Assembly: GCA_017960005.1 (NCBI GenBank)
Contig: JAGCZM010000160.1
Coordinates: 1-10,811 of the forward strand
Length of the DNA: 10,811 nucleotides
Direction: 5' to 3'
From: Eggerthellaceae bacterium
GTDB taxonomy: Bacteria > Actinomycetota > Coriobacteriia > Coriobacteriales > Eggerthellaceae
Position 1 is the stretch's first letter. Each line of letters starts with the position of its first letter. Shown here one piece after another: positions 1 through 6,505 of this stretch. Under the pieces are notes generated by a model that was given only the letters and a program-made list of their open reading frames with translations, was not told where the DNA came from and did no database searches. The position numbers were made by a program, and so were the translations under genes.

Positions 1-635
1 ATGTAAATGTGGGTCGTGAAAGCACCGATGATAAGACCGATGTAGACAAACCATATGAACATACAATATCCGCCGATTGCAAAGCCCGGCAACCAGAATA
101 CGAGGAAACCTTCCGTAATCCAGCCGAATCCCTCGAATATCGGCATGTTGAGCAAAAGACCGGCAAAACCGACAAACAAAAACGTCGTGGCGACTTTGCC
201 GGCATAAATAACGGCAACACGCTTGTTGTAACGCTTTTTGAGACGCATTGCTCCCCAAAGCAGATAAATATCGCGTGCCAATACCACCACGAATATCCAG
301 ATGGGCAATCTGCCCAAGAAAAGCAATACCAAAACGCCCGTTATCATCGCCAAACGATCGACGGCGGGATCCAAATACTGACCGACCGTTGAAACCGTAT
401 GGGTTTTGCGGGCGATCTTTCCGTCGATGAAATCCGTGAGAGCCGCCGATGCGAATATCACGGCACCGGCGATGTCGTATCCCAAAAACATCATGACGGC
501 GAATACCGGGATGAGCAAAAGACGTATCAAAGAAATGACGTTGGGGATGGTGATGATCTTATCGATGGGAATATCGAGCCCAACGATCGGTTCATGGTCG
601 GCAATTTTGTTTTCTTGTTCCGGTTTTTGGGACAT
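1..635 (-). CDS. CDP-alcohol phosphatidyltransferase family protein (3' end outside window)
   Basis: This is a membrane enzyme of phospholipid synthesis that transfers a phosphatidyl group from CDP-diacylglycerol to an alcohol acceptor. The 211 visible residues carry the complete family signature D68-x2-D71-G-x2-A-R76-x8-G85-x3-D89-x3-D93, whose four aspartates bind the divalent metals. Several hydrophobic segments surround it (about 29-52, 54-66, 97-120, 149-165, 180-207). A polar N-terminal extension of about 28 residues precedes the usual start-like segment TIPNVISLIR. The segment ARDIYLLWG followed by IYAGKVAT resembles the actinobacterial CDP-alcohol type cardiolipin synthases as much as PgsA, so the acceptor could be glycerol-3-phosphate or phosphatidylglycerol; I cannot decide from sequence alone. 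The ATG at 635 lies 15 bp after the echF stop with only a weak GAAAG ribosome site, so it may be translated from the hydrogenase transcript. No stop codon is reached before the window edge. Confidence 0.85.
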   Translation of the reverse strand, partial: MSQKPEQENKIADHEPIVGLDIPIDKIITIPNVISLIRLLLIPVFAVMMFLGYDIAGAVIFASAALTDFIDGKIARKTHTVSTVGQYLDPAVDRLAMITGVLVLLFLGRLPIWIFVVVLARDIYLLWGAMRLKKRYNKRVAVIYAGKVATTFLFVGFAGLLLNMPIFEGFGWITEGFLVFWLPGFAIGGYCMFIWFVYIGLIIGAFTTHIY

Positions 636-650
636 TTCGGATATCTTTCG

Positions 651-995
651 TCAGCGCTTCTCGACTTCGATGTTGTCGACGGTTTTTTGTGTGGCGGGCG
701 GGCAATAAGCCGGATCCATGCTCAGACAATTCTTGGGGCATGCATCGATGCAGGCGCCGCATTGCACGCACCTGAACCGATCTATCGACCAGTTGCGCTC
801 CTCTTTGCTCACGACAATGGCATCGGCGGGACATTTCTTTTCGCAAATGCCGCACAAAATGCAGTCTTCGGTCGCGTTAATGACGCTTCCTTTCAGGTAA
901 TGGGGAGCGGGTTTTGTCTCGAAAGGATAAAGCAGCGTCTCGGGCTTGGTGGCCATCGAGCGCAGGGTCATGGAACCCAAATGCAGTATTGCCAT
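651..995 (-). CDS. echF: Ech hydrogenase subunit F, 2x[4Fe-4S] ferredoxin-type (NuoI-like)
   Basis: This is the electron-entry subunit of the energy-converting hydrogenase. It passes electrons between soluble ferredoxin and the cluster in EchC, on the cytoplasmic side. The 114-residue protein has two perfect C-x2-C-x2-C-x3-C-P motifs, C45/C48/C51/C55 and C76/C79/C82/C86, which is the NuoI/HycF/EchF pattern for two cubane clusters. The N-terminal stretch (LRSMATKPETLLYPFETKPA) matches the short arm with which this family packs against the other subunits. A last cysteine pair outside the motifs (C90, C98) has no assigned role. The ATG at 995 follows the echE stop by 7 bp and has a purine-rich AGGGAAGG just upstream. 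It is the last gene of the echABCDEF order. NuoI-like proteins from related group 4 complexes look similar; the identity as EchF rests on the operon. Confidence 0.93.
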   Translation of the reverse strand: MAILHLGSMTLRSMATKPETLLYPFETKPAPHYLKGSVINATEDCILCGICEKKCPADAIVVSKEERNWSIDRFRCVQCGACIDACPKNCLSMDPAYCPPATQKTVDNIEVEKR

Positions 996-1002
996 ACCTT
1001 CC

Positions 1003-2091
1003 CTACCTTTCGGTGCAACTGATACACGGATCGATGGTCAACACGATCATGTTGACATCGGCCAATTGACAATCTTTCAAAGCGGCAACCATGCCGGCGA
1101 TGTTTTGCGATGTAGGCGTACGCATACGCATACGCTCGAGATATTTGGTTCCGTTGCCCTTGGCATAATAGAAGCACTCGCCGCGGGGTTGTTCGACCAC
1201 GTTGGTCGCCACTTCCCCGTCTCCGGGGTTTCCTTTGACCGGTACCGAAATATCTCCGGCAGGACAGCTTGCGATGAGCTCTTCTATTATCGAAATCGAT
1301 TGCAAAACCTCTTCGCAGCGAACCTTGATGCGGGCATAGCAATCGCCGTCGGTTGACAATACGGGCTTAAACTCGCTCAAATGACCGTATGCGCCGTTAC
1401 CGAGGCATCTGGCGTCGTTGTTGACGTTTGATGCGCGGGCAAAAGGACCCACGATACTCAAATCGGAGGCACTTTGCTGGCTGAGATATCCGATACCAAC
1501 CGTTCTGCTTTTGACAGATGTGTCGTTTAAGAAGGTCTTCATGATCTCGGAATAATCCTTCTTGATGCCTTCGAGTGTTTGGATGATGTGCACAAACTCG
1601 CCGGCATCGACATCGCGGGTGACACCGCCCACTTTGCAAACGGAGAATATGACACGACCGCCGGTCGTGCGCTCGAATATGTCAAGCACGCGCTCTCTGA
1701 GTCTCCAGCAATGCATGAACAGGCTTTCGAAGCCGAATGCATCGGCCACCAAACCCAACCAAAGGATATGGGAGTGCACACGGGAAAGCTCATGCCAAAT
1801 GCCCCTCAGATAGACGGCACGGGGCGGGATTTCGACATTCATGAGGCGCTCTATGGTCTCGGAATAGCCCATAGAATGCCCGAAAGCGCAGATACCGCAG
1901 ATACGCTCCGCGATATAGACGAATTGATTGTAGTCTTTGGTCTCGACGAGCTTTTCCAAGCCGCGATGCACGAAACCGATCTGCGGAATTGCCTCAACAA
2001 CCTTTTCGTCCTCGACGATCAGGTCGAGATGAATCGGCTCGGGTAAAACCGGATGCTGAGGACCGAATGGAATGATGGTATTGATCGCCAT
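1003..2091 (-). CDS. echE: Ech hydrogenase subunit E, [NiFe] catalytic large subunit
   Basis: This is the catalytic subunit of a group 4 [NiFe] hydrogenase (2 H+ + 2 e- to H2, reversible), homologous to NuoD of complex I. The protein has 362 residues, normal for the family. Both nickel-binding motifs are intact: RICGIC near the N-terminus (C65, C68, with H72 following) and DPCISC at the end (C356, C359). These show that it is a hydrogenase and not a NuoD of a respiratory dehydrogenase, which lacks these cysteines. The chain stops at CTER, immediately after the second motif. It therefore lacks the C-terminal peptide that most [NiFe] large subunits must lose by proteolysis, as is known for EchE. 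The ATG at 2091 lies 2 bp beyond the echD stop. Its strong site AAGGAGG (2102-2108) lies inside the last codons of echD, which suggests translational coupling. Hyp-type maturation genes are not in this window. Confidence 0.96.
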   Translation of the reverse strand: MAINTIIPFGPQHPVLPEPIHLDLIVEDEKVVEAIPQIGFVHRGLEKLVETKDYNQFVYIAERICGICAFGHSMGYSETIERLMNVEIPPRAVYLRGIWHELSRVHSHILWLGLVADAFGFESLFMHCWRLRERVLDIFERTTGGRVIFSVCKVGGVTRDVDAGEFVHIIQTLEGIKKDYSEIMKTFLNDTSVKSRTVGIGYLSQQSASDLSIVGPFARASNVNNDARCLGNGAYGHLSEFKPVLSTDGDCYARIKVRCEEVLQSISIIEELIASCPAGDISVPVKGNPGDGEVATNVVEQPRGECFYYAKGNGTKYLERMRMRTPTSQNIAGMVAALKDCQLADVNMIVLTIDPCISCTER

Positions 2092-2093
2092 GA

Positions 2094-2597
2094 TTATTCG
2101 GCCTCCTTCTTTGCTTCTTTGGCCTTTTTTGCCGCCAATGCGGCCGCTACTTTTGCGGCTTTGTCGGCATCCATGGCAGACAGATCCGGCGTCTTTTTGA
2201 TCTGTTTTTCGATATTGGCTCTCACTTTTGCCTCATCGTATTCCTTTTTGGGAATGACGGTCATGGGTTTGTCGACGGATGTGCGATAAAACGTTCCCTT
2301 GAAATCTATCGCTATGCCTTCAAACCCGATACCGAACAAATCATGTATCTCGTTTTCGAAGACGAATGCCTCGAGAAATACACCGGAGATCGAAGGGATG
2401 ACGGTTTTTTCGGTAACGCCGGTAACGGTATGGTTGAGCAAGACGTTGTCTTTCATGAACGAATAGACCAAATTGCAGCCCTTTTTGTCGCGCAGAGCGA
2501 GAATCTGCACGAAACGCTGCCCTTGATTCTTCATCTTTTCGGCGTTATTGAGAATTTGGGTTTTGGCCAATGTTTTATATTGGGTTTCCAGCGCCAT
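2094..2597 (-). CDS. echD: Ech hydrogenase subunit D (NuoC-like)
   Basis: This is a cytoplasmic structural subunit of the hydrogenase, homologous to the NuoC (30 kDa) subunit of complex I, that supports the large subunit. The core (residues about 1-112) contains the NuoC-type signature around E81-x-E83-I-H-D-L-F-G-I, followed by a short strand region ending in PMTVIP. After this comes a tail of about 50 residues, almost entirely Ala, Lys, Glu and Asp (138-167 contain repeated A-K-K-A-K steps). The tail is predicted to form a charged helix and is not part of the usual NuoC-like core. The ATG at 2597 has a strong AAAGGAGGG site and starts 4 bp after the echC stop. The family is poorly conserved, so the assignment leans on the signature plus its place between echC and echE. 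Confidence 0.9.
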   Translation of the reverse strand: MALETQYKTLAKTQILNNAEKMKNQGQRFVQILALRDKKGCNLVYSFMKDNVLLNHTVTGVTEKTVIPSISGVFLEAFVFENEIHDLFGIGFEGIAIDFKGTFYRTSVDKPMTVIPKKEYDEAKVRANIEKQIKKTPDLSAMDADKAAKVAAALAAKKAKEAKKEAE

Positions 2598-2601
2598 ACG
2601 A

Positions 2602-3255
2602 TTAACCCTCCTTTATCTCAACATTGTCTGGGGATTGTTCGCGCAATGCATCGGTGACGATGGCGCTCATCTCTTCGGTTGTGGCTTCGGTGTCCACATC
2701 GACGATTTCTTCTTCGGGTGTACGGCGTATCGACACCTTTTGTACGTTCCTGTTTTCCTTAAACGCCTCGATTTCCTGCTTGCGTAGTTCTTCTTCGTGC
2801 TTTGCAGCAGCCTTCGCGGCCTTGCGATCCTCTTTGAGCTGTTTTGATTTTTCATCCAGGATTCCGCAGGCTATCACGACCGCATCGATGATCGCTTCGG
2901 GACGAATCGCGCATCCGGAGGCGTACACATCGACAGGAATGGCCTTATCCACTCCTCCGAGGACGTTGTAGCAGTCGTGGAATACGCCGCCTGAGCAAGC
3001 ACATACACCGCAGGCAACGACCACTTTGGGCTCGACCATCTGGTTATAGATTTCTCTGATGACATTGATGTTTTGTTCGTTGACCGAACCGGTTACCAAA
3101 AAGATGTCGGCGTGTTTGGGGTTGCCGGTATTGATGACGCCGAATCTTTCGGCATCGAATCCCGGACAAAGCGCCGCCAATACCTCGATGTCGCATCCGT
3201 TGCAGCTGGATGCGTCGTAATGGATAACCCAAGGAGATTTCGATGCGTAAGCCAT
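2602..3255 (-). CDS. echC: Ech hydrogenase subunit C, [4Fe-4S] small subunit (NuoB-like), with long charged C-terminal tail
   Basis: This is the electron-relay small subunit that carries the single [4Fe-4S] cluster nearest the Ni-Fe site, homologous to NuoB. The cluster ligands are visible: C18 and C21 in SCNGCDIE, C85 in GVCACSGG, and C115 in YASGCAIRPE. The functional core ends around residue 133. A further stretch of about 84 residues follows: first a Lys/Glu/Ala-rich, probably coiled helix (about 134-170), then an acidic segment (about 180-217). Other small subunits of this group are usually much shorter, so this tail is unusual; its function is unknown. The ATG at 3255 is preceded by AGGGGTG and lies 11 bp after the echB stop. 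Identity as EchC is firm from the cysteines and from operon position. Confidence 0.94.
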   Translation of the reverse strand: MAYASKSPWVIHYDASSCNGCDIEVLAALCPGFDAERFGVINTGNPKHADIFLVTGSVNEQNINVIREIYNQMVEPKVVVACGVCACSGGVFHDCYNVLGGVDKAIPVDVYASGCAIRPEAIIDAVVIACGILDEKSKQLKEDRKAAKAAAKHEEELRKQEIEAFKENRNVQKVSIRRTPEEEIVDVDTEATTEEMSAIVTDALREQSPDNVEIKEG

Positions 3256-3266
3256 TGTTCACACCC

Positions 3267-4142
3267 CTACAACACGACAATCAACAAGCCGATTAAACCG
3301 AACACCAATGCCACGATCCAACTGGAGTTGAGCATGGTTTGCCACCTGACGCGCGCGAAGTTGTTGTCGATCCAGATTTCGAGGAAATAGACAAATGCCA
3401 CGACGGCCAAGGCGATAAGTATCGTCCAAAGATTTGCCGATACGAAAAATATGGCGACCCAGCCCAAGAACAGCACATTTTCGCACCAATGCATGATTTG
3501 GACGATTCCAAGCGTTGGACCGGACATCTCGGTGGTAATACCGCGGACGATTTCTTGGTGTGCATGATGGCTCATGGACAAATCAAACGGGCTTTTGCGC
3601 AGTTTGATGGTAAGCACAAACACCAACCCGATGAATATAAGCGCCATTCCCCAGTCCATGACAATCAAAGGTTCGGGCATGGCAAACAGATCCGCTATGG
3701 CAAACGAACCGCTTGTCAAAAACAGACCGACCGCCAAAAACACGATCATCGGTTCATAAGCGAGAACCTGCAGAATCTCGCGCTTGGCACCTATTTCGGC
3801 ATAAGGCGATCTGGTGGAGTAAGCGGCAACGATAAACATCAGAACCGCTGCGGTAATCACGAATACGCAAAGCAGAAAATCGGAGCCGCTGAAGAATATG
3901 CCGCCGGCGATGATCGTGAACAACAAAGCCATGATCAGGTAAATCTTTTCGGAAGAGTTGACCGATACGTCGTCTTTTTCGAATAGCTTTCTGATATCCC
4001 AATAGGGTTGCAAAAGCTTGGGTCCCACCCTACCCTGCATCTTTGCGGTGATGATGCGATCGATGCCTTCGAGCAGACATCCCAATACCGGTGCAAGCAC
4101 GGCAAAAGCAATCGAGCCGATAAGAATGTTTACGTAAGTCAT
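3267..4142 (-). CDS. echB: Ech hydrogenase subunit B, membrane subunit (NuoH-like)
   Basis: This is the integral membrane subunit that links the hydrogenase module to the ion-pumping arm, homologous to NuoH/HycD. The 291 residues contain about eight hydrophobic segments (roughly 5-22, 67-84, 89-108, 127-150, 160-180, 220-236, 239-255, 273-291). Hallmark NuoH loops are present: GIDRIITAKMQGRVGPKLLQP (about 26-46; the later part QGRVGP is most typical), IGAKREILQVLAYEP (117-131), and KSPFDLSMSHHAHQEIVRG (183-201), with the acidic and basic residues that line the quinone-like cavity and its ion path in complex I. Ech has no quinone, so here the loops presumably carry the conformational coupling. 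The ATG at 4142 has the site AAAGGAG, 12 bp downstream of the echA stop. Confidence 0.94.
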   Translation of the reverse strand: MTYVNILIGSIAFAVLAPVLGCLLEGIDRIITAKMQGRVGPKLLQPYWDIRKLFEKDDVSVNSSEKIYLIMALLFTIIAGGIFFSGSDFLLCVFVITAAVLMFIVAAYSTRSPYAEIGAKREILQVLAYEPMIVFLAVGLFLTSGSFAIADLFAMPEPLIVMDWGMALIFIGLVFVLTIKLRKSPFDLSMSHHAHQEIVRGITTEMSGPTLGIVQIMHWCENVLFLGWVAIFFVSANLWTILIALAVVAFVYFLEIWIDNNFARVRWQTMLNSSWIVALVFGLIGLLIVVL

Positions 4143-4154
4143 ATCAGCTCCTTT

Positions 4155-6185
4155 CTACACCAAAGCCGCAAAGAACAAAACAAACAACAGTGCAAGGATG
4201 CATAAAACCTGCCCTATCAGCGTTATCTTTTGCTCGTTGAACATGTCTGTCAAATACATATTGGAAGCGGTTGCCGTCATGGGCTTATCCATGGAACCGC
4301 GATAGATTCTGTCTTCGTTGTCGATGCTGGAACCGGACAGATAAACGCTGGTGGGTTTGGATTTGGATTTACCGAGACCCGCGAATATCGCAATGATGAA
4401 AAGTGCGCATACAACCGAACAAATCCAAAGGCTTTCCGAGCCCATCGGCGTATAGATGCCGTTTATGAGCTGAGCGTTTCCGTAGTAGGCCTGTATGCCC
4501 GACATGATGGCGTCTGCCGCCATTTGCTTGTCGGCCAAAGAAATAAACGCAATGAGGCTTTCGGTGGAATAGAAACTTCCCGAATACGGATTGATTAAGC
4601 CGTCAGATATAAGCGGCGTCAACACGCAGCAAAGCGCCACGGCGCATCCCGTGGATATCAACACGAACCATTCGCTCTTGTGAACGCTTCTCTCGATATT
4701 TTGGGGATTGGAGGCGATGCCGGCGAGTTTGCCGAGCCATTTGCCCCAGAACATAAACGTCGCCGCCGATCCGAATGCCAAAAACGCGATGATAAGCAGA
4801 TTACCCGACTCGATAAACGCGATAAGGGCTGCCCACTTGCCTATCAGCATACCGAACGGCGCGATGAACATCGCCAGGATGCCGAGCATCATCAAACGGG
4901 CCAAGCGCGGCATTCTTTCGAAAAGAAGGTCCATATCCTCGATGTTTCTCGAACCGATATGGTGTTCCGCGGTGCCGACACACATAAACAGCAAAGACTT
5001 GGCAACAGCATGGAAGATAATGAGGATAATGCCTGCCCAGATGGCACTGTAGGTACCTATACCGGCACATGCGGTTATCAAACCCAAGTTGGCAATCGTG
5101 GAATATGCCAATACCAACTTGGCATTTGTCTTGGAGATGGCGATAAAACTCGCGAGCATGAACGTGAGCGCACCGACAAGAGCTATTCCCATGCCTATTT
5201 CGGGAAGGATGACGAATGCCGGGCTCAAACGCAAAAGCAGATAGACACCTGCTTTGACCATGGTGGACGAATGCAGCAACGCAGAAGTCGGGGTCGGTGC
5301 GACCATGGCGCCCAAAAGCCAGGTATGGAATGGCATTTGAGCCGCTTTGGTCAAACCCGCTATCGCCAAAAGCGCCACGCACAACGCAAGTGCGAGATCG
5401 CCGCTTGCCAAGAAGTACATCAACAGCGAGAAGTTGAGCATGCCGTAGGTGCTGCCGCAGTAGATGATGGCGACAAAGAAGCAAATGCCGCCGAAGGTGT
5501 TGATGATGATTTGCTTGAATGAGTTGCGGATGGCTTCTTCGGTTTTGGTGTACCCGATCAAAAGGAACGAGCAAATGGTGGTCAGTTCCCATCCGAAATA
5601 CATCCAAATCATGCTGTCGCAACAGACGATGATATACATGGCGGTCAAGAACAGATACATCAAACCGAAGAAGATGTTTCTGTTGTCTTTTTCGTTTTCG
5701 GAAAGATGCGCTTGATGATCGCGCATGTATCCTACCGAATATACGCAGATGACGCTGCCGATGACGCCGATAATCAAAATCATGATGATGGTCAACGCAT
5801 CGATATGCAAAGCGCCGGCATAGGTGACCTGAGGTTTGACCAGACCCTCGAAGATGCCGGCCAGGATAACCTGAAGGATACCGAGTGCCAAAGCAATCTT
5901 GTTTTTATGGACGATGGATTTGTAAATGATGATACCCGAGATGACAAACCCGCCGATCAAGGCAATCAAATCGATGACCCATGATTCGAAATCTATCGTG
6001 ATAAACCAGGTCCTATCGGAATTTGCTCCGATGAAAAACATCACCGCCACCGCAATCGACAAGCCGGCTATGGCTGCCGAAGAGGCAAAAGAGATGTAGG
6101 CGCGAAGCCCGTCGTGTTTGACCATGAACCGCAATATCGCCCCCAATGTGGGCAAAAGTATCATGGTTCCGAGCAAAGTGAGCAT
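4155..6185 (-). CDS. echA: Ech hydrogenase subunit A, antiporter-like membrane subunit (NuoL-like)
   Basis: This is the large ion-translocating subunit, homologous to NuoL and to MrpA/D-type Na+/H+ antiporters. With the chosen start it has 676 residues and some 15 or more hydrophobic segments. Charged residues of the ion channel are visible: E200 in FGWELTT, K280 in GLTKAAQMPFHTWL, H305 and K311 in ALLHSSTMVKAGVY, and K396 in FHAVAKSLLF. After the antiporter core come an extramembrane stretch (about 530-585), a TM helix (586-604), a polar loop (605-653) and a final TM helix (655-674), in keeping with the extended C-terminus of NuoL-type subunits. The reading frame is open to a GTG at 6218, but the ATG at 6185 is preferred because AAAGGG lies at the right distance and the protein then begins with a hydrophobic helix typical of the family. 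It is the first gene of the operon. Confidence 0.94.
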   Translation of the reverse strand: MLTLLGTMILLPTLGAILRFMVKHDGLRAYISFASSAAIAGLSIAVAVMFFIGANSDRTWFITIDFESWVIDLIALIGGFVISGIIIYKSIVHKNKIALALGILQVILAGIFEGLVKPQVTYAGALHIDALTIIMILIIGVIGSVICVYSVGYMRDHQAHLSENEKDNRNIFFGLMYLFLTAMYIIVCCDSMIWMYFGWELTTICSFLLIGYTKTEEAIRNSFKQIIINTFGGICFFVAIIYCGSTYGMLNFSLLMYFLASGDLALALCVALLAIAGLTKAAQMPFHTWLLGAMVAPTPTSALLHSSTMVKAGVYLLLRLSPAFVILPEIGMGIALVGALTFMLASFIAISKTNAKLVLAYSTIANLGLITACAGIGTYSAIWAGIILIIFHAVAKSLLFMCVGTAEHHIGSRNIEDMDLLFERMPRLARLMMLGILAMFIAPFGMLIGKWAALIAFIESGNLLIIAFLAFGSAATFMFWGKWLGKLAGIASNPQNIERSVHKSEWFVLISTGCAVALCCVLTPLISDGLINPYSGSFYSTESLIAFISLADKQMAADAIMSGIQAYYGNAQLINGIYTPMGSESLWICSVVCALFIIAIFAGLGKSKSKPTSVYLSGSSIDNEDRIYRGSMDKPMTATASNMYLTDMFNEQKITLIGQVLCILALLFVLFFAALV

Positions 6186-6219
6186 TCGTTTTTCCCTTTC
6201 GAACAGGCGAGCACACACT

Positions 6220-6248
6220 CATATACACAGATAGAGGAACTTTATCAA
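6220..6248 (-). promoter_or_regulatory. Candidate sigma-70-type promoter of the ech operon
   Basis: On the minus strand TTGATA (6248-6243) is separated by 17 bp from TATATG (6225-6220), giving a leader of roughly 28 nt before the echA ATG. The -35 is close to consensus; the -10 matches only four of six bases and lacks the conserved final T. It is the best candidate I found in the 197 bp between echA and the tRNA, but it is a prediction only. Confidence 0.38.
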
Positions 6249-6261
6249 ATTTTTATGGTGG

Positions 6262-6297
6262 TTTTGCGAAGCAAAAGCATCCGATTTCTCAATTCGG
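6262..6297. repeat. Two adjacent small palindromes upstream of the ech promoter region
   Basis: At 6262-6276 there is a perfect inverted repeat, TTTTGC-gaa-GCAAAA, with a 3-base centre. At 6281-6297 an imperfect one, CCGAttt-ctc-aatTCGG, follows 4 bases later. Both lie just upstream of the candidate ech -35 box. They could be an operator or part of a longer leader if transcription starts farther upstream; neither is followed by a T-run that would make it a terminator. No regulator can be named from the sequence. Confidence 0.35.
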
Positions 6298-6324
6298 TAA
6301 AAGGAATTAGCAGAGTCGCTCCCC

Positions 6325-6353
6325 TTGAAAATCGCGCCTGTGTGTTCTACAAT
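6325..6353 (+). promoter_or_regulatory. Promoter of the tRNA-Pro gene
   Basis: TTGAAA (6325-6330) and TACAAT (6348-6353) are separated by exactly 17 bp on the plus strand, each matching sigma-70 consensus at five of six positions. The predicted start of transcription near 6360 gives a leader of about 23 nt before the mature tRNA. This leader contains a small hairpin GCTCT-caaa-AGAGC (6360-6373). Spacing and location make this the best-supported promoter in the window. Confidence 0.75.
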
Positions 6354-6382
6354 ACGTCGGCTCTCAAAAGAGCTCTCTTTTA

Positions 6383-6459
<77 letters not shown>

Positions 6460-6468
6460 TTAACGAAT

Positions 6469-6505
6469 CGAGGTCCCAAAATGTTCGGGACCTCGTTTTG
6501 TTTTA
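6469..6505 (+). terminator. Rho-independent terminator of the tRNA-Pro gene
   Basis: A perfect 9-bp stem, CGAGGTCCC (6469-6477) with GGGACCTCG (6487-6495), closes a 9-base loop and is followed by TTTTGTTTTAT on the plus strand. It starts 9 bases after the tRNA CCA and abuts the stop codon of the convergent coaBC gene. On the minus strand the hairpin is followed only by ATTCGTTAAT, so it would be a weaker terminator for coaBC. Confidence 0.88.

Noticed and set aside
9..1022. Plus-strand open frames at 9-392 and 399-1022
   Set aside because: They lie opposite the CDP-alcohol phosphotransferase and echF, whose metal and cluster motifs are intact on the minus strand; the plus-strand products show no recognisable domain.
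1119..1136. Hexamer tandem repeat TACGCA x3 within echE
   Set aside because: It encodes the RMRMR part of a segment (RMRMRTPT) that resembles the basic R..TP motif conserved in this family, so the repeat looks like a by-product of the protein sequence and too short to be a phase-variable tract.
4680..5522. A long plus-strand open frame of 280 codons opposite echA
   Set aside because: It lies wholly antisense to a strongly conserved NuoL-like gene, its product is rich in His, Arg, Asp and Gln with no family motif, and it has no convincing ribosome site; it is a codon-bias shadow.
2094..6185. Interpretation of the NuoB/C/D/H/I/L-like genes as respiratory complex I
   Set aside because: The large subunit retains both nickel-binding cysteine pairs (RICGIC and DPCISC), only six subunits are present, and the order is that of ech, so it is a group 4 hydrogenase.
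6186..6218. Upstream GTG start for echA adding 11 residues
   Set aside because: The added residues (polar, charged) precede a normal hydrophobic N-terminus, and the internal ATG at 6185 has a well-spaced AAAGGG site.
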